Shown piece by piece: positions 30,114-41,073 of a stretch of DNA of 64,000 bases; the first letter of the stretch is position 1; every line of letters starts with the position of its first letter. The translations under genes were made by a program, and so were the position numbers. Location of the stretch: positions 124,001-188,000 of the forward strand of contig CAJNDS010001180.1 of the NCBI GenBank assembly GCA_905221605.1. The letters are read 5' to 3'. The notes under the pieces are model-generated. The model was not told the DNA's origin and did no database searches. It saw only the letters and a program-made list of their open reading frames with translations. This DNA is from Symbiodinium natans. Taxonomy: Eukaryota > Sar > Dinophyceae > Suessiales > Symbiodiniaceae.

Positions 30114-30384
30114 GGCTCCGTGTGTGTTTTGTTTCGAGCCCGGCGTTCAGGGGGGCAAAGGCGGATTCTGAGGCTGTCTTGAAGGAGGCCATATTTGCAT
30201 CAGGAAACTCAAAGGGGAGAGCGGAAACTCCCGAAAATCTGGACGAAGTCTCATCCTGGGCTTCATATCAGCCGCAAAGGGGACTCTTTGAAGAATATCC
30301 CCTTATCGACCTCACATGGCCCCTAAAAACGACCGGAAGCTCAGCGGAGTACGAGGCGCCTCCAAGCTCAAGCGGGTGGGGGGG

Positions 30385-30450
30385 GTTTAGGGGGGTTTAC
30401 GGGGTTTAGCGGGGTTTAGGGGGGTTAGGGGGGTTTGGGGTGGGGGGGGG
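30385..30450. repeat. Decayed telomeric array, G strand
   Basis: GGGGTTTAGGGGGGTTTACGGGG-type units, ending in a G run. Confidence 0.8.
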
Positions 30451-30956
30451 GGGGGAAGGGATGAGTAAGAGCATTTGCATCTTTAAACCCAGAGCGCCCA
30501 AGACCCCTCAATTTAGGGAAGATGCCTGAAACCATCTAGGGATCCTGAGTCTGATTTAAGGGCAACTTCTTAAGTAAGGGGCATTGGGCTCTTTGGGAAT
30601 TCCCCCCCCCCCCCCGACTGGCAAGCCCCCCCCTTAAGACCCTGCAAGAAACCCGAGGCCGGTGAAGGCTGGGCCTACGTGGGTATCGTGGCACTTTGGC
30701 AAAGACTTCGGGGCCCTTTCGAGGGGGAGGTTTCGAGGGGGGGTGTTTTTAGCAGATCCAAAGTGTGCTTGTTGGCAATGACGTTGTGGCTGTCGGATGT
30801 AGGGGGGGGGGGGGGGGGACGGTCGGGGACTCGAATATGAAATGAGACATCCAGGCTTTTTTTTTGCAGGAAGGAGGCCCACTTATGTCACCATATTCAA
30901 AGGGGGCACTTTTGTTTTTGTTTGGGAAACCCCCCCCCCTCCCCCCCCGCCTCCAG

Positions 30957-31037
30957 TCCAAGGACAACAAGCACCACCATGGCTGGATCCCGCAGGTGCC
31001 CGGACTTCATACCTTCAGCTTCGTGCAGGGCTCGTAA
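30957..31037 (+). CDS. Terminal exon after a poly-C tract
   Basis: The tract CCCCCCCCCTCCCCCCCCGC and CTCCAG form a strong acceptor. The exon reads SKDNKHHHGWIPQVPGLHTF, then SFVQGS and TAA (26 codons). It ends 6 bp before a MITE family 2 element. Protein-like and of unknown family. Confidence 0.55.
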   Translation, partial: SKDNKHHHGWIPQVPGLHTFSFVQGS

Positions 31038-31043
31038 ATTTTG

Positions 31044-31143
31044 GGATGTTCCCCCTTTATACGAAGAGTCCTCAGTAGGGATTCTATAATAGGGGGGTAC
31101 GGCAAATTCTGTTAAAGACTGTTAGTAAAAGGGGGGAACATCC
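31044..31143. mobile_element. MITE family 2, copy without telomeric block
   Basis: The inverted ends GGATGTTCCCCCTTTATAC and ...AAGGGGGGAACATCC frame 100 bp with no coding capacity. The interior words AGAGTCC, TAGGGATT and GACTGT match the copy at 32614-32766. Confidence 0.85.
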
Positions 31144-31476
31144 GAAATCATCTTGTATGAGAGACAGAGAGAGAGTAGGCCCATAGGCCTTCATGGCTAC
31201 AGATGGCCGTGTCTTGTTCATGGTGTCTTCTGGCTCTCTGAATCGAAGCCAAACGAAACCACCATCAACAACCGTATCATCCTGGAACTTGGGAGTCCTC
31301 ATATTTCTTCTTTCGCCCCTTTTAGGAGTCCATCCCAGCTCAACCGTTCACACCCTTGTCGAACCATCTACAGGAATACGATATCAACCGTGAACCCACC
31401 CCTCGGGAGCCCAACATCAGGGTTCTCCAGATCGACCGTCCAAAAGGCTGTGAGTTTAGAGAAAGATTCAGCGAAG

Positions 31477-31502
31477 AGGGTTTAGGGTTTAGGGTTCAGG
31501 GT
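31477..31502. repeat. Telomeric array, G strand (3 units)
   Basis: Ends with a TTCAGGG variant. Confidence 0.93.
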
Positions 31503-32613
31503 AAGATACTAGATGGGAAAGGTCCGTGAGAAAGAGGTCTCTTCACCTCGCCAGAAGACTCATTCACTTTGGTCAACCCCCCCCTGAACTCCCATGCCGA
31601 TCACTCTTACATCCACCTGCCAGGAGTGCATGCAGGCAGAAGCCCTGGAGCAGGGAACAGGAGTTCAGGAACTTCCGGAATTGAGGGCGCGCCGGGGGTC
31701 GTGCATTGGCGGATACCGCGCTCGGCGCTTGCCTCTGGGAGCTTGGACCCAAAGAGCCCAATACTCCTTAACTAAGGAATACACCTTAAATTATATTAAC
31801 GCTCCCTATATAGAAAGGCCTTTTCCTGAATTCAGGAGGGGTATTGAGCTCTCTGGGGGCATTTTCCTCGTTTTCGGGGATGAAAGGGCACGGGTGGTTC
31901 ACGATGTTGCTGGGCGAGGGTGCTGGTAGCCCCTGGTGCGACCTAAGCCAGCTGGGCTTTAAGGAGTCTAGGGTTTAGGGTTTAGGGTTGCGGGCTTGCA
32001 ATAAGCCCTTCGCTACTGCTGAGCTCTGCAAGACGCGGTGCTTGGTGGTCCCAGCTGATGCTCAGAGCCTGGGTTCAAAAAAGGGTTTAGGGTTTGAGGT
32101 TTAGGGCTTTGCTTTCTCTAAGTGCGTTCTTGGGCTCACTTCTTCAGATGTTGGCATCGCAGGGCTTCTTAGCAACTTTTTTTGGGCTTAGGATCTGGGT
32201 ATTATATGCCGGCCAAAGCAACCTAGACCGGCGCCGAGTAAATCCTAAACCCTCAACTGTGGCCCTACACCCTAAACCGTGGCCCTAAACTCTAAACCCT
32301 GGCCAAAAACAGGCACGCCTACCCTTCTTGATCCGATCTGCCCGCTCGTGCCGTTAGGGAGCTCGGGGGTGCCGGTGCGTGAACGGCCCGCTGGTGCAAC
32401 GGTTGGGCACGGCATACACATGCGGATGCGAAAGGAACACAAATCTTCAGATTCTGAGATATATATATATACACACATGCACATATAAATGTATACATAT
32501 GTGCACATATGTACATATGTACATATATGAAGACTCATGTACGTATATGTATTTGTGGTGATCTTAAGTCGTCTTTTGCAAGCAATCTGCCGGCGTATGT
32601 GAATCTTAGAGTC
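31503..32613. other. No supported gene
   Basis: Holds a partial MITE family 1 copy (31752-31810, sharing TTAACTAAGGAATACACCTT), heptamers at 31970-31990 and 32082-32107, decayed C-strand heptamers at 32240-32300, and an AT-rich microsatellite at 32457-32555. The open frame 31594-31929 runs through the MITE fragment, which argues against it. Confidence 0.45.
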
Positions 32614-32766
32614 GGATGTTTCCCTCCTATACTGACAGTCCTTAATAGGGATTATAGTACCCCCTATTCATAATCCCTATTCTGGACTGTTTAGGGTTTA
32701 GGGTTTAGGGTTTAGGGTTTAGGGTTTAGGGTTTAGGGTTTAGGGCTAGTATAAGGGGGAACATCC
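32614..32766. mobile_element. MITE family 2, copy with an inserted telomeric block
   Basis: Ends GGATGTTTCCCTCCTATAC and CTAGTATAAGGGGGAACATCC. Removing the eight TTTAGGG units at 32690-32745 leaves 97 bp whose arms pair well (TATACTGACAGTCC against GGACTGT/CTAGTATA), close to the 100-bp copy at 31044. Confidence 0.92.
32690..32745. repeat. Telomeric block of exactly 8 units inside a MITE, G strand
   Basis: Eight perfect TTTAGGG units inserted between GGACTG and CTAGTATA. The related element reads GACTG|TTAGTA at this point. Confidence 0.97.
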
Positions 32767-32876
32767 CAAGTGAGCAAGAAAGTCTTGGGAAGCCCGGCAT
32801 CCAGGTGGCGGTGAGACCTCCCGAGCACCGGGAGAGGGGCCGGAGACTTCGCTGAAGTAGTGGCTGTAAGGGTCCT

Positions 32877-32928
32877 TTAGGGTTTAGGGTTTATGGTCTA
32901 GGGTTTAGGGTTTAGGGGTCCTTTAGGG
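32877..32928. repeat. Telomeric array, G strand, imperfect
   Basis: TTTAGGG, TTTATGG and TCTAGGG units between two copies of GGTCCTTTAGGG. Confidence 0.9.
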
Positions 32929-32966
32929 GCAGGGATGTGTCGGCGTTAGGGTGAAAAGGGGTTTAG

Positions 32967-33072
32967 GGTTTGGGCTGAATTTTCCCGATTGCTCCGAGAT
33001 GCCCACATCCCTGATGGACATGCGTTCTTCCTTGCGGCTGGAGTTGGAGATCGCTACATGTTTAAACCTTAA
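32967..33072 (+). CDS. Terminal exon starting at a TTTAG acceptor
   Basis: The acceptor is the TTTAG of a lone heptamer (AG 32965-32966). The frame reads VWAEFSRLLRDAHIPDGHAF, then FLAAGVGDRYMFKP and TAA. It looks like the end of a soluble enzyme-like domain, but I do not recognise it. No ATG start is needed for a 3' exon. Confidence 0.58.
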
Positions 33073-33773
33073 GCTCGTTTGTTGAACGCAAGGTGCTTAG
33101 TGCGGAGATGGCGGGTGGTTTTGTTTCTATATTTGGACTGTTTGTTTGTTTGAGCCCACCCCAAAAAGCCCCACTCCATAGAAGCTCATGACTGGTTATC
33201 GCCGGCATAACTATGTGCATATATATATATATGCATACTCCATACATACATGTATATCAATATAGATTACATTTTTGCCATGTAAATATATGTAGACTAT
33301 ATATCGAGTCGTATGTATGCATTGCACTTTTGCGCCAAGGACCTTCCGCGTCAGGGAAAGCTGGGCTCCACAGCGCCATGGAGAAGTCGATGGGTGCTCG
33401 CTGGACTTGTGAATCCTCCCCCAACTTCAGTCACCTCAGTCCCAGGGTTTAGGGTTTAGGATTTAGTGCTAGGGTATAAGGGCTTCTGACTGCGGAGGAA
33501 GATGGGATCAGCGAGAAACCGATTGTGCGTGCGTCTTTCATCAGTGTCTTGCAAGCTCCCAGGCTCTTGGGCCTTCAGACCGTGTACATATTCCGGGGCT
33601 TTCGACAAATCTGGCCTGCAGAATGCACGACTTGCTGTGAAGATTTTCACGCACCCGATGCATCGGATCTGCGTGTTCGAGCTGACCAAGCCACAACCTT
33701 CACGCATACTTCGAGGTCACCTGCAAAACAACACATGAACACACACAAGATCCCGAACCCAATGGCATCGCAG
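33073..33773. other. Mostly unassigned; weak coding hints
   Basis: AT microsatellite (33215-33240), a possible exon 33379-33444 (MEKSMGARWTCESS) ending at heptamers, and fragments such as KIFTHPMHRICVFELTK around 33639-33690 that are protein-like but lack clean junctions. Confidence 0.4.
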
Positions 33774-33846
33774 GTACCTTCGTGTGAACGAGGGCGACAT
33801 CGTGGAAGTGCTGGAGACACTGGAAGCCGAGCACCCGGCCTGTTGA
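33774..33846 (+). CDS. Terminal exon, unknown protein
   Basis: After GGCATCGCAG the frame reads YLRVNEGDIVEVLETLEAEH, then PAC and TGA (24 codons, one split). It is acidic, strongly protein-like and probably ends in an amphipathic helix. Earlier exons are not assigned, though the KIFTHPMHRICVFELTK fragment upstream is a candidate neighbour. Confidence 0.58.
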
Positions 33847-34135
33847 GGTGTAGGCGCCTCAATCAGGCTCTCAGTGGCCTGACTTTGATCGTTTTGCTGG
33901 CACATCTGGCACTTGAGGGCGGGGCAATTCTCCAAAGCATGTGCCCCCCCAAATGAGCCGGAGGGGGGGGGGGGGGGGGGCACTTCAAAGGGACTCGGAC
34001 TCAACCAAACCCGAAACCCTACCCCTAAACCCACTTCAGCTTTTGTTGTTGTTCGCCTTTTCAAGCACCTGAAAAAAGTCCTCCTTGGCGCGGCCAGGGC
34101 CAGAACTCGTGGGTGCGGGGCCGAGCAAAACGCAT

Positions 34136-34176
34136 AGGGTTTGGGGTTTAGGGCTTAGGGTTTAGGGTTTAGGAGT
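34136..34176. repeat. Telomeric array, G strand
   Basis: About five units, first TTTGGGG, one CTTAGGG. Confidence 0.93.
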
Positions 34177-34525
34177 TTAACTCTTAGGACTTGTGCCAGC
34201 TACAGAGAGCGTCTGGGTTATTTGAGCATGCAGGTCATCATCCATGTCAGGCACTCTCATGACGTTTATCCTTCACTGAGCCCTGAAACTCCTTGAAAAG
34301 GGTCCATGTTCTGGATGTTCTGGTCGCAAAACGCCCCAAGGTGTGGGTCAGGAACACTGCAAGCGGACGCGACGGCGACGTCCCCGAGTCCGGAACCCGG
34401 CAGTTTTTTATAGTTGCTTTGTTTTTCTTCGGCCCGCACGGCTACATGCTGCCAGCTTGCAGGCAGGCACCCTGGCTTAAGGCGCACGCCTGGACACACA
34501 AATGCATGCTTGAAAGCCTGATCGC

Positions 34526-34870
34526 TTGCATGCAAGCCCTCTTGCACGGTCGGACGCCCGCGAACTGCGCGGTGTAGCTGAATTCGGGCTGGCCCTCAAG
34601 TTCATATCCGAGGAAAAAGCTGTGCCGAGAGCCTCAAACATCCTAAATACAAGAGCCCGCACAAAGAAGAAAACCTGGACCCTGATTCATATTCTGCAAA
34701 GGAACTACCCCCAGCGTGTTTGCCCAGGCACTGTCTGGACTGATGGCGGGCGCGCAAACCAGCGCCTGGCAGAGTTAAACAGGCTGCGCGCGGACTGGCA
34801 AAGCGGATGCTTTCTCAGGGCTTGTGCTGTCCGGCTCGAAGACCCCACGATCCTCTCTGGAGGCTCTTAA
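34526..34870 (+). CDS. Candidate CDS, unknown basic protein
   Basis: ATG frame of 114 codons, including LRGVAEFGLALKFISEEKAV, TRARTKKKTWTLIHILQRNY, GRANQRLAELNRLRADWQSG and a C-terminal LEDPTILSGGS. The composition is protein-like and basic with plausible helices. No splice evidence is needed for this stretch, but the N-terminal third is less convincing, so the true start may be an acceptor near 34560. Confidence 0.42.
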   Translation: MHASPLARSDARELRGVAEFGLALKFISEEKAVPRASNILNTRARTKKKTWTLIHILQRNYPQRVCPGTVWTDGGRANQRLAELNRLRADWQSGCFLRACAVRLEDPTILSGGS

Positions 34871-35400
34871 CATCCAAGATGACAACAAGAAACCCCCTGG
34901 TAAAAGGACATTGATCAACCCTAAACCCTAAGGAAACCCCTATCAGTTCACTTGCTTCGCATCATGTCATTGAAACTTCTGGGGCCCTGGGATGGAGGTA
35001 TGCCGGGGTCCTTTTTGGGGGGGCCTTCGACTTGGGGTTCAGGGCTACCCTATGAGTCCAGAAAGAAAGGGCTTAGGGGAGCTCAGGGTTCAACGATTTT
35101 TTGAGTGAACCTCGGCGTTTGGGGACTTCGGATTCGGTTCAGCAAGAGGGTGTGATGTTTAGGGCTTAGGGTTTAAGCCGGTGCGCTTCAGAACCCTAGC
35201 GATGGTCAGCAATGGGCTCAATGGCGGTGCTTGGCGGGGTTTACAGCAACAGAGTCCTACGCACAATTCTCAGCGCCTCAAAAAAAGGGGAGCAGCAGAA
35301 GAGGCGCCAGCAATTCTGTTCATCCCTAAACTAGGTGAGCTGAAGCCCCTAAACAGACAGAGACCTTTTGCGACCACCCCCAAACCCCTTTTTTCCGGCC

Positions 35401-35577
35401 ATGGCCCTGGAGCTGGACGAGGTGCGGTCCAAGCCGCTGCTGGAGTGGCCTGACTCGGTTGACGGGAGGTTTTTTGGGGGATGCTGGGCGAACGCGCCTT
35501 TAAAGAAGATGCTACTTTCGGTAGGCCTGCTGGCGCATAGCAGTGCAGCAGGGTGTGGCAAGCGTACGTTTGTGTAG
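35401..35577 (+). CDS. Candidate small CDS or terminal exon
   Basis: ATG 35401 gives 58 codons: MALELDEVRSKPLLEWPDSV, then DGRFFGGCWANAPLKKMLLS and VGLLAHSSAAGCGKRTFV with TAG. The first 22 residues are acidic and regular; an exon could also end at GACG|GGAGG near 35463. Family unknown. Confidence 0.42.
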   Translation: MALELDEVRSKPLLEWPDSVDGRFFGGCWANAPLKKMLLSVGLLAHSSAAGCGKRTFV

Positions 35578-36892
35578 TGTATTACTGTGGATTCTAGCAC
35601 AGTCAGGTACAGTCCAGGGGTACGGTTGTTGAGGAGGCTCGAGATCTTGTGATTCTTTCTTGCTTTGGGGCTTAAGAAGATGTGCCTGGGCACTTCATTG
35701 CGCCTTGGTGTGCCTGTAACACACCTTGTCTCAAGGCCCGGTGGCTCCGAACCCCAGCCACCAGCCAAGGCCCACTTGAGTTCAGTGATTTCAGTGAGTC
35801 AGGGTTGTGCTTGTTGGATTTGGGAATGATTTCGGGAGGGTTTGGATCTCAATGATCTTTGGAAGCATGTGGGGATTAAATGCGGGCAAGGGGGTCACGC
35901 ATCCCTGAAACTCTTCAAGCCTGCAGGGCGGGAAGACTCCAGGAGAGTGAAGATGAGGGAATTCGACCCTTTCCTGAAACTACCCGGTCCCAGAGAGAAC
36001 CTTTCCACAACGAAAGAACAACATGACGCTGACCTGTGCGCGTAGAATGAAACCCAGTCCAGAGAGGATGAGGGACAGACAGAAAGAGGGATTTGAGCTA
36101 GAGAAACTGGTGTTCTGGGAGCTAAGCTTCTGGGGGGGGGTAGAGGTCTCGAGATATCAGGGTTCGCTTGCTGGGCTTCATCGCATGCTTCACGTCTGGC
36201 TTTGCAACTTCTGGCAAGGAAGCCAGAGCTTTGCAAGGAGGTGGACCGGACAAGAGTGCTGGCGGCTTGGGGATGCAAGCCGAAAGTCAGACAGAGACCC
36301 AGAGAAACACGGCAGAGCGCGCAGCAGCCGAGCAACGTGGCCAGATGATGCCAGATGTGGAGGAAAAGAGACTTCCTGAGTAGAGAGCGTTGAAGCCAAG
36401 AGCAAGGAATGGGAAGACGCTGCGAGAGACGATGCAGGAGGCCTCTTAGAAGAACAGACTTCGATACCACCATCTCAAGACGAGCGTTATGAGAGTGCGA
36501 TCTTCTCTAGTAGCTTCGGTTGTGGGCTTCGGGATGCTTAGGGTGAGTTGGGCCTGGGCTGCTTGACTGAAGGACAGCCAAAAGAATGCTGGTGCCGGCG
36601 CCAAAGAGGAGTCGAGGTGCCACCCCCCCCCCCCCCCAAACTTTGAGGGGAGGGGATGTGCTTTGTCGAGCACGGCATCATTGCGCATTTTTTGAGCCTG
36701 GCCGACTTAGACCCCACAAATGTCCGGGAATAATCCGATGGTTTTTGACCTGATGTCACATATGGCCAAGCGTTGCCAACCTCAACATAAAGGGTTTTGT
36801 CGCATTGCCTCTTCGTGCCTCTTCTTTGTTGGCCCAAACCCTTCCCGAAGCCTGCCAGGCGCCAGTGTGAGACTCGAAGCATGTCGAAGCCT
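35578..36892. other. No firm gene; opposed open frames
   Basis: A 192-codon minus frame (35895-36473) overlaps plus frames at 36023-36383. The plus frame ending GLGMQAESQTETQRNTAERA, then AAEQRGQMMPDVEEKRLPE (TAG... at 36383) is the most protein-like. Poly-C at 36620-36637. Confidence 0.4.
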
Positions 36893-36934
36893 TCAACCCT
36901 AAACCCTCAACCCTCAACCCTAAACCCTCAACTC
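36893..36934. repeat. Telomeric array, C strand, CCCTCAA variant
   Basis: CCCTAAA alternates with CCCTCAA, and the last unit merges into the acceptor ACTCAG. Confidence 0.93.
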
Positions 36935-36936
36935 AG

Positions 36937-37018
36937 CCGTACATGGGCTTCAAAGAGACTTCCAGGACCTCGGAGCAGTCCTCTACCTCGGCCCCAAGCG
37001 CTGCCTCCTGCATCCCAC
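36937..37018 (+). CDS. Internal exon whose acceptor abuts a telomeric array
   Basis: AACTCAG (AG 36935-36936) is the tail of the array; the donor GTATGG is at 37019. The favoured frame reads VHGLQRDFQDLGAVLYLGPK, then RCLLHP, which looks like folded protein. The other two frames are Ser/Pro-rich and less likely. Family unknown. Confidence 0.5.
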
Positions 37019-37444
37019 GTATGGCTATGGCCGGAGAGGCCCTCTTGGTCCATTCTAGGGGTGCAGTGGCGAGCTTTCGGGGTCCGTTGCGTTCGGTTTC
37101 GTTCGGGGGTGGTCGCGCAAGTGGCCCGTTCTCGGGTGGCTCTTCAGACTCCAGCCCTGTGTCAGTGGGCGACTTCTCCTTCTGAGTACTAGAGCAGGCA
37201 CTGATGGAATCTGATGGAAGGAGAAGGCCAGATGCATATCACCTTCTAGGCGATGAGGGGGACATGGACAAGTGATCCGGGGCTGGGAAGCTCATCCTGG
37301 AGTGCCCCCCGAATCCTGAGATACCCCCTCTCGCGTTGAGGACACTGGGCGCTCCGACGGCCCCCTGCGGGTAACGCACGTGAGGGTCCGGGCCTTGGTG
37401 TTCGGCAAGATCGTGGGAGGGCGCCGGGGCTCCTTTTCATCACT

Positions 37445-37479
37445 CCTAAACCCTAAACCCTAAACCCTAAACCCTAAAC
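37445..37479. repeat. Telomeric array, C strand (5 units)
   Basis: Perfect units. Confidence 0.97.
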
Positions 37480-37787
37480 ACTTCTTGGGGGGGGCCGTGG
37501 CTCTTGTTTGCCGAGGGTCCGGGCTCTGGGGCACGTGGGCTTTGGCCAATGGCACACCAGCCATGCATCTCCACACGTACATACCCCGCGTACTTGCAGT
37601 GGAAACAGCTTCGTCCGAAAGCACAGTTACCATGGTGCCATCAGTGCCCTCTCACCAGTTCCGGCCTTAACTGGAGCACGGGCCTTCCCAGACCCCCAGC
37701 CTAGAGGTCCAACAAAGCATCCAAGAATCCATATAAGCTGGTGTTTTCTTGTGGAGCCCATGAAACCTTTCTTTTGAAAAGAGCAAG

Positions 37788-37966
37788 GTCGAAGGCAAGA
37801 CCACGGTGCAGCGCATCGAGCTGACGTACAGCGATGGCTCCCTGCAGCTCTGCCGTTTCAGAATCGGGTGTTTCTCGGGTCAGTTCCAGGATTCTCCCCA
37901 GGCGTTCCGAGGGCGCGTGGGCTTCTTTTTAGAAAAAGGCATCTACGCGCAAGAAGACGTGATTCT
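37788..37966 (+). CDS. Internal exon, well-supported coding sequence
   Basis: Acceptor AGCAAG (37782-37787), donor GTAAGT at 37967, the best donor consensus in the window. The frame reads VEGKTTVQRIELTYSDGSLQ, then LCRFRIGCFSGQFQDSPQAF and RGRVGFFLEKGIYAQEDVIL with no ATG needed. Alternating hydrophobic residues suggest beta strands. I do not recognise the family. Confidence 0.65.
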
Positions 37967-40400
37967 GTAAGTAGTTTGTTTAAAGCTTTCTTTGCAACCC
38001 GCAGCCTGCGCCCACGGCGAAGGTGGGCTATGGGCCCGCCCCTGGCCGGCGCCAAAAAGCAGGTGAAGAACAAAAGGAGAGAGACACGCAAGAGCCGACG
38101 TGTCAGTCTTTTCAGGTTGCTTTGAAAGTCCCCTGGCTTGCTATTGCCCATCTAAAGTTCCCCTCCCCCACCCCCCCAGACCCCAAAAAAAGAAGAGAAG
38201 CCACAATGAAGCCCAACTGTGCCCCGGAGGAAGATCGACGATGGCGTGAAGATCATGGCCCCTTGGGCTGTGAGTGCATTGAAGAAGCCTCCGTTGCGAC
38301 AAGCTGCCCTTGTGCTTGGTGCAGTAGGGGCTCCGGCGCCGCAAGTCCTGCAAGCAGATTCTGGCGGCTGTGGACACGAAGTCACTTGTGATAACTTTGC
38401 CAGTGCAAGCTGCTTGGCCTCGTCCATCTTCGCAGACTCCCTTCCTGAGGTCTTAAGTGATGACGAGACCTGGCAGAGCGAAGTTTCTTGAGCATCTTAG
38501 GCAAGAGCACAGCTGAGAGAGTCGCAGAAAGCTGCTATCAAAGCTGCTATCAGAAATAGCCATCAACCGAGTGGCCTTGCTGCGCAAAGCATGCGACCGC
38601 AAAGGATTAGCCAAAGCCGCTCAATTTGTGCATCCCCACCAAAGCCCTTGGCTGCAACGTCTGTCAAAGCTTCAACCGAGGAGTTCATCACCGTTGCTTG
38701 GCTGACTTTTGCCACTGTGAAACTGCAGCTCGTGCTCCCTACTTGTGACTGTCAAACTGCTATGGTGAATGAGCTCTGCAACAGAGGCACAGGTCCTGGT
38801 TTCTCAAGAATCAACCATGTTAGGACCCCCTATGCTCGGACAGTGTCTTGCCCCCACAAAGTTTACACACAGCTGGGGTTTGTGGGCCTTGGATGGCTTA
38901 GAGAACCACCGGCTCGAAGTGGAGCCGTTGCGCGAACTCATTGTAAACGCTTAAGCCACGGGACGTGCGTGTCAGCGGGGTCTGCGCGGTCGGCCTGCAG
39001 ATACAGAAAGCGGCCGTGGGTCGAGGACAAAGCCACGAAGAGAGGCCGACCCACAGACCCGAAATGAGAACCCGCAGTATGAGTCCTTTGGATTGCCAGA
39101 GGAGGGTACCGACTCAGGGTGCACTGGCTGTTTACGCTTGTGCGCCTGCTACCAAGCGATGCCTGTGTAGACTGGCTAGGGGTAGGAGTTCTTCTGGCGA
39201 CCTGTTTTTCTCGCCGTGGGGACCAGTCCACAGGCTGAAGCCCCCCACTGCATCGAAGGGACAACTCAGGGGAGGTGGAAGGCCATGACTTTGGGCAGAA
39301 GGGTGCCGGAAGGCCAGGATGCTGTGGGTTGGAAGTTGCTACGGTATCTGTATTTGGGTCGTCTCAGGAATCATGTCAGAAGCCAGAGATCTTAGATCTC
39401 TAAATTTGCACTGCTTCCAATGCTTAGTGTAGGACTGGCTCCACCCCGCACGCCGCTTTGAGCAGCAGACTGCGAACGCTTTGCCGAGGAAGTGAAGCAT
39501 GAGCCCTTGCTCCAGTGGTGGTGGGTTGGCGCAGCGCTGGAGCTTCGAACCAACAAAGGCAGCTCTCCCGCCGATAGGAGGGGGGAGTTTAGGAGTTTGG
39601 GACCTTTGGGCCGAAGGCTTCCCCCAATAAAGAGAGTGCACCGACGCCTCAGACTCAGGTCGCTCACTTCAGGCCTGTGGCACCTGGTCCTCGGGCTTCG
39701 AGGCAGAAGCTTCCCCCCCAGATAGGATTTGGTGTGATTTTGGGGTCGGCCAGGGTGTAGGGGCGGGGTTTTGGCAAGACTGGAGTTGCATGTGCCATGC
39801 ACCCCAAGCCAGCCCTATAGGAGTAGCCAGGAGAACACGGAGGTGTTCACAGCTTCACCCGGCTGCGCCGTTCTTGGTCTACGCCTGCACAACGGGCGCC
39901 ACTCGGTCACGTCCCAATGCCCGAGCTTGCTCTCCAAAACCCTGAGTGCTTTGCCATGTTCTGACTGAACTAGGACTCAGCATGACTCAGCCATCGGATC
40001 CAGCTCCCTTGGTTTTTCTGCTCACGAGCTAGGTCTTTGAGCTTGGGGATCTTAGGGGCTGGCTGATTCATTAGAAACTCGAGCCAACGGCATGCAAGCC
40101 TCAGGAACCTCCGCCACCAGACCCTGATTGTCGTGTACTTTGGAATATTTTTACCAAGGATGCCATGGAATCATCGAGGGCCCTGCTCCCGAGGTCGACG
40201 AACTCGAGCTGACACGTGGCCGCCTTCACATAGGCTACAGCATGTTATCATAGCACCGAGGTCCTCGGTGTCGGGGTACGTATGTTCTTGTGTTTACATA
40301 TGTGCCCCCCCCCCCCAGCTGTAAGAAGCTTATCGGAAGTCATTGAAGGGCAGTATCAGCCGCATGCTTTCATTCGAGCCTTCTAAAAGATCTCCTGAGG
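37967..40400. other. Weakly coding region, no firm gene
   Basis: Possible terminal exon 38219-38491 (PRRKIDDGVKIMAPWAVSAL ... VLSDDETWQSEVS, TGA) and possible coding within 38591-38790 (SVKASTEEFITVAWLTFATV). The minus frame 39392-39802 and plus frame 39492-39725 oppose each other. No heptamer array occurs here, the longest such gap in 26-51 kb. Confidence 0.4.
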
Positions 40401-40491
40401 AAGCTTTGGGCCGTGTACTGGTTGGCGGAGGGCAGCGCCGATGACGACATCCAAAGCCGAAACTTCGTAGGCCAGGGATATGCAGTAGGGT
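40401..40491 (+). CDS. Candidate exon, unknown protein
   Basis: Reads KLWAVYWLAEGSADDDIQSR, then NFVGQGYAV, after a CTCCTGAGG junction. A second protein-like stretch in a shifted frame follows at 40499-40640 (VYNEWQRGLECRLALPRMLE, AGRDLLLGYRHSIMKQKS), so a very short intron or a frameshift is needed between them. Confidence 0.42.
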
Positions 40492-40498
40492 TGAGGGT

Positions 40499-40640
40499 GT
40501 GTACAACGAATGGCAGCGAGGGCTAGAGTGTCGACTGGCCTTGCCGCGCATGCTAGAAGCTGGCCGAGACCTGCTTCTGGGGTATAGGCACTCGATCATG
40601 AAGCAGAAGTCGAAGCTAGGGCCTGAATTAACCCCAAGCC
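40499..40640 (+). CDS. Candidate exon following 40401-40491
   Basis: Frame VYNEWQRGLECRLALPRMLE then AGRDLLLGYRHSIMKQKSKL. It stays open to 40801, but that tail is Arg-rich and runs into the heptamers at 40791-40814. Together with the previous exon it may form one protein of unknown family. Confidence 0.42.
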
Positions 40641-40790
40641 CTGGAACCCAACAACCGAGAACCCTTAGAAAAGCACTCAAAAAGAAGCTCCAAGCCAGGG
40701 CGGGAGTCCGCTTTCAGCTTCGCCGAGCGCGTCGGCGGCGGCCACGAAATGGCTTGGCAGTGCGGACCGCTAAAGCTCCTTGTGGGCGGT

Positions 40791-40814
40791 TTAGGGTTTA
40801 GGGTTTAGGGTTTA
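40791..40814. repeat. Telomeric array, G strand (3 units)
   Basis: Perfect units. Confidence 0.95.
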
Positions 40815-40986
40815 CCCTGCCCCCTTAAAAAATGCTTACGCAAGTTTTGCGAGCACCCTCCAAGCCCCAAAACTTTGCAGCGCTCGATCCTTAGTTCAGG
40901 GGGAGGCTGGCCATCTTTCTCTCTTCACCGCTGAAGCACTTGGAAAGCAAGTCAAGCAACCTCCCTCCCTCCCCCCCCCCCCACAG

Positions 40987-41070
40987 GAGCATGCCTACAC
41001 CTTGCTGCTGTTGTTCCTCTATGAGGATCCTCTTGGGGCACCCCCTACTCGTCTCGAAATCCTCGAGAAA
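40987..41070 (+). CDS. Exon after a poly-C acceptor
   Basis: Pure C run then ACAG (AG 40985-40986). The frame reads EHAYTLLLLFLYEDPLGAPP, then TRLEILEK, and closes in the C-strand array (41074-41127). The donor is unclear. The first half is hydrophobic. Family unknown. Confidence 0.48.
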
Positions 41071-41073
41071 CCC

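Noticed and set aside
35895-36473. 192-codon minus-strand protein
   Set aside because: Leu/Ser/Arg-rich composition typical of antisense frames in GC-rich DNA; an opposing frame is at least as likely.
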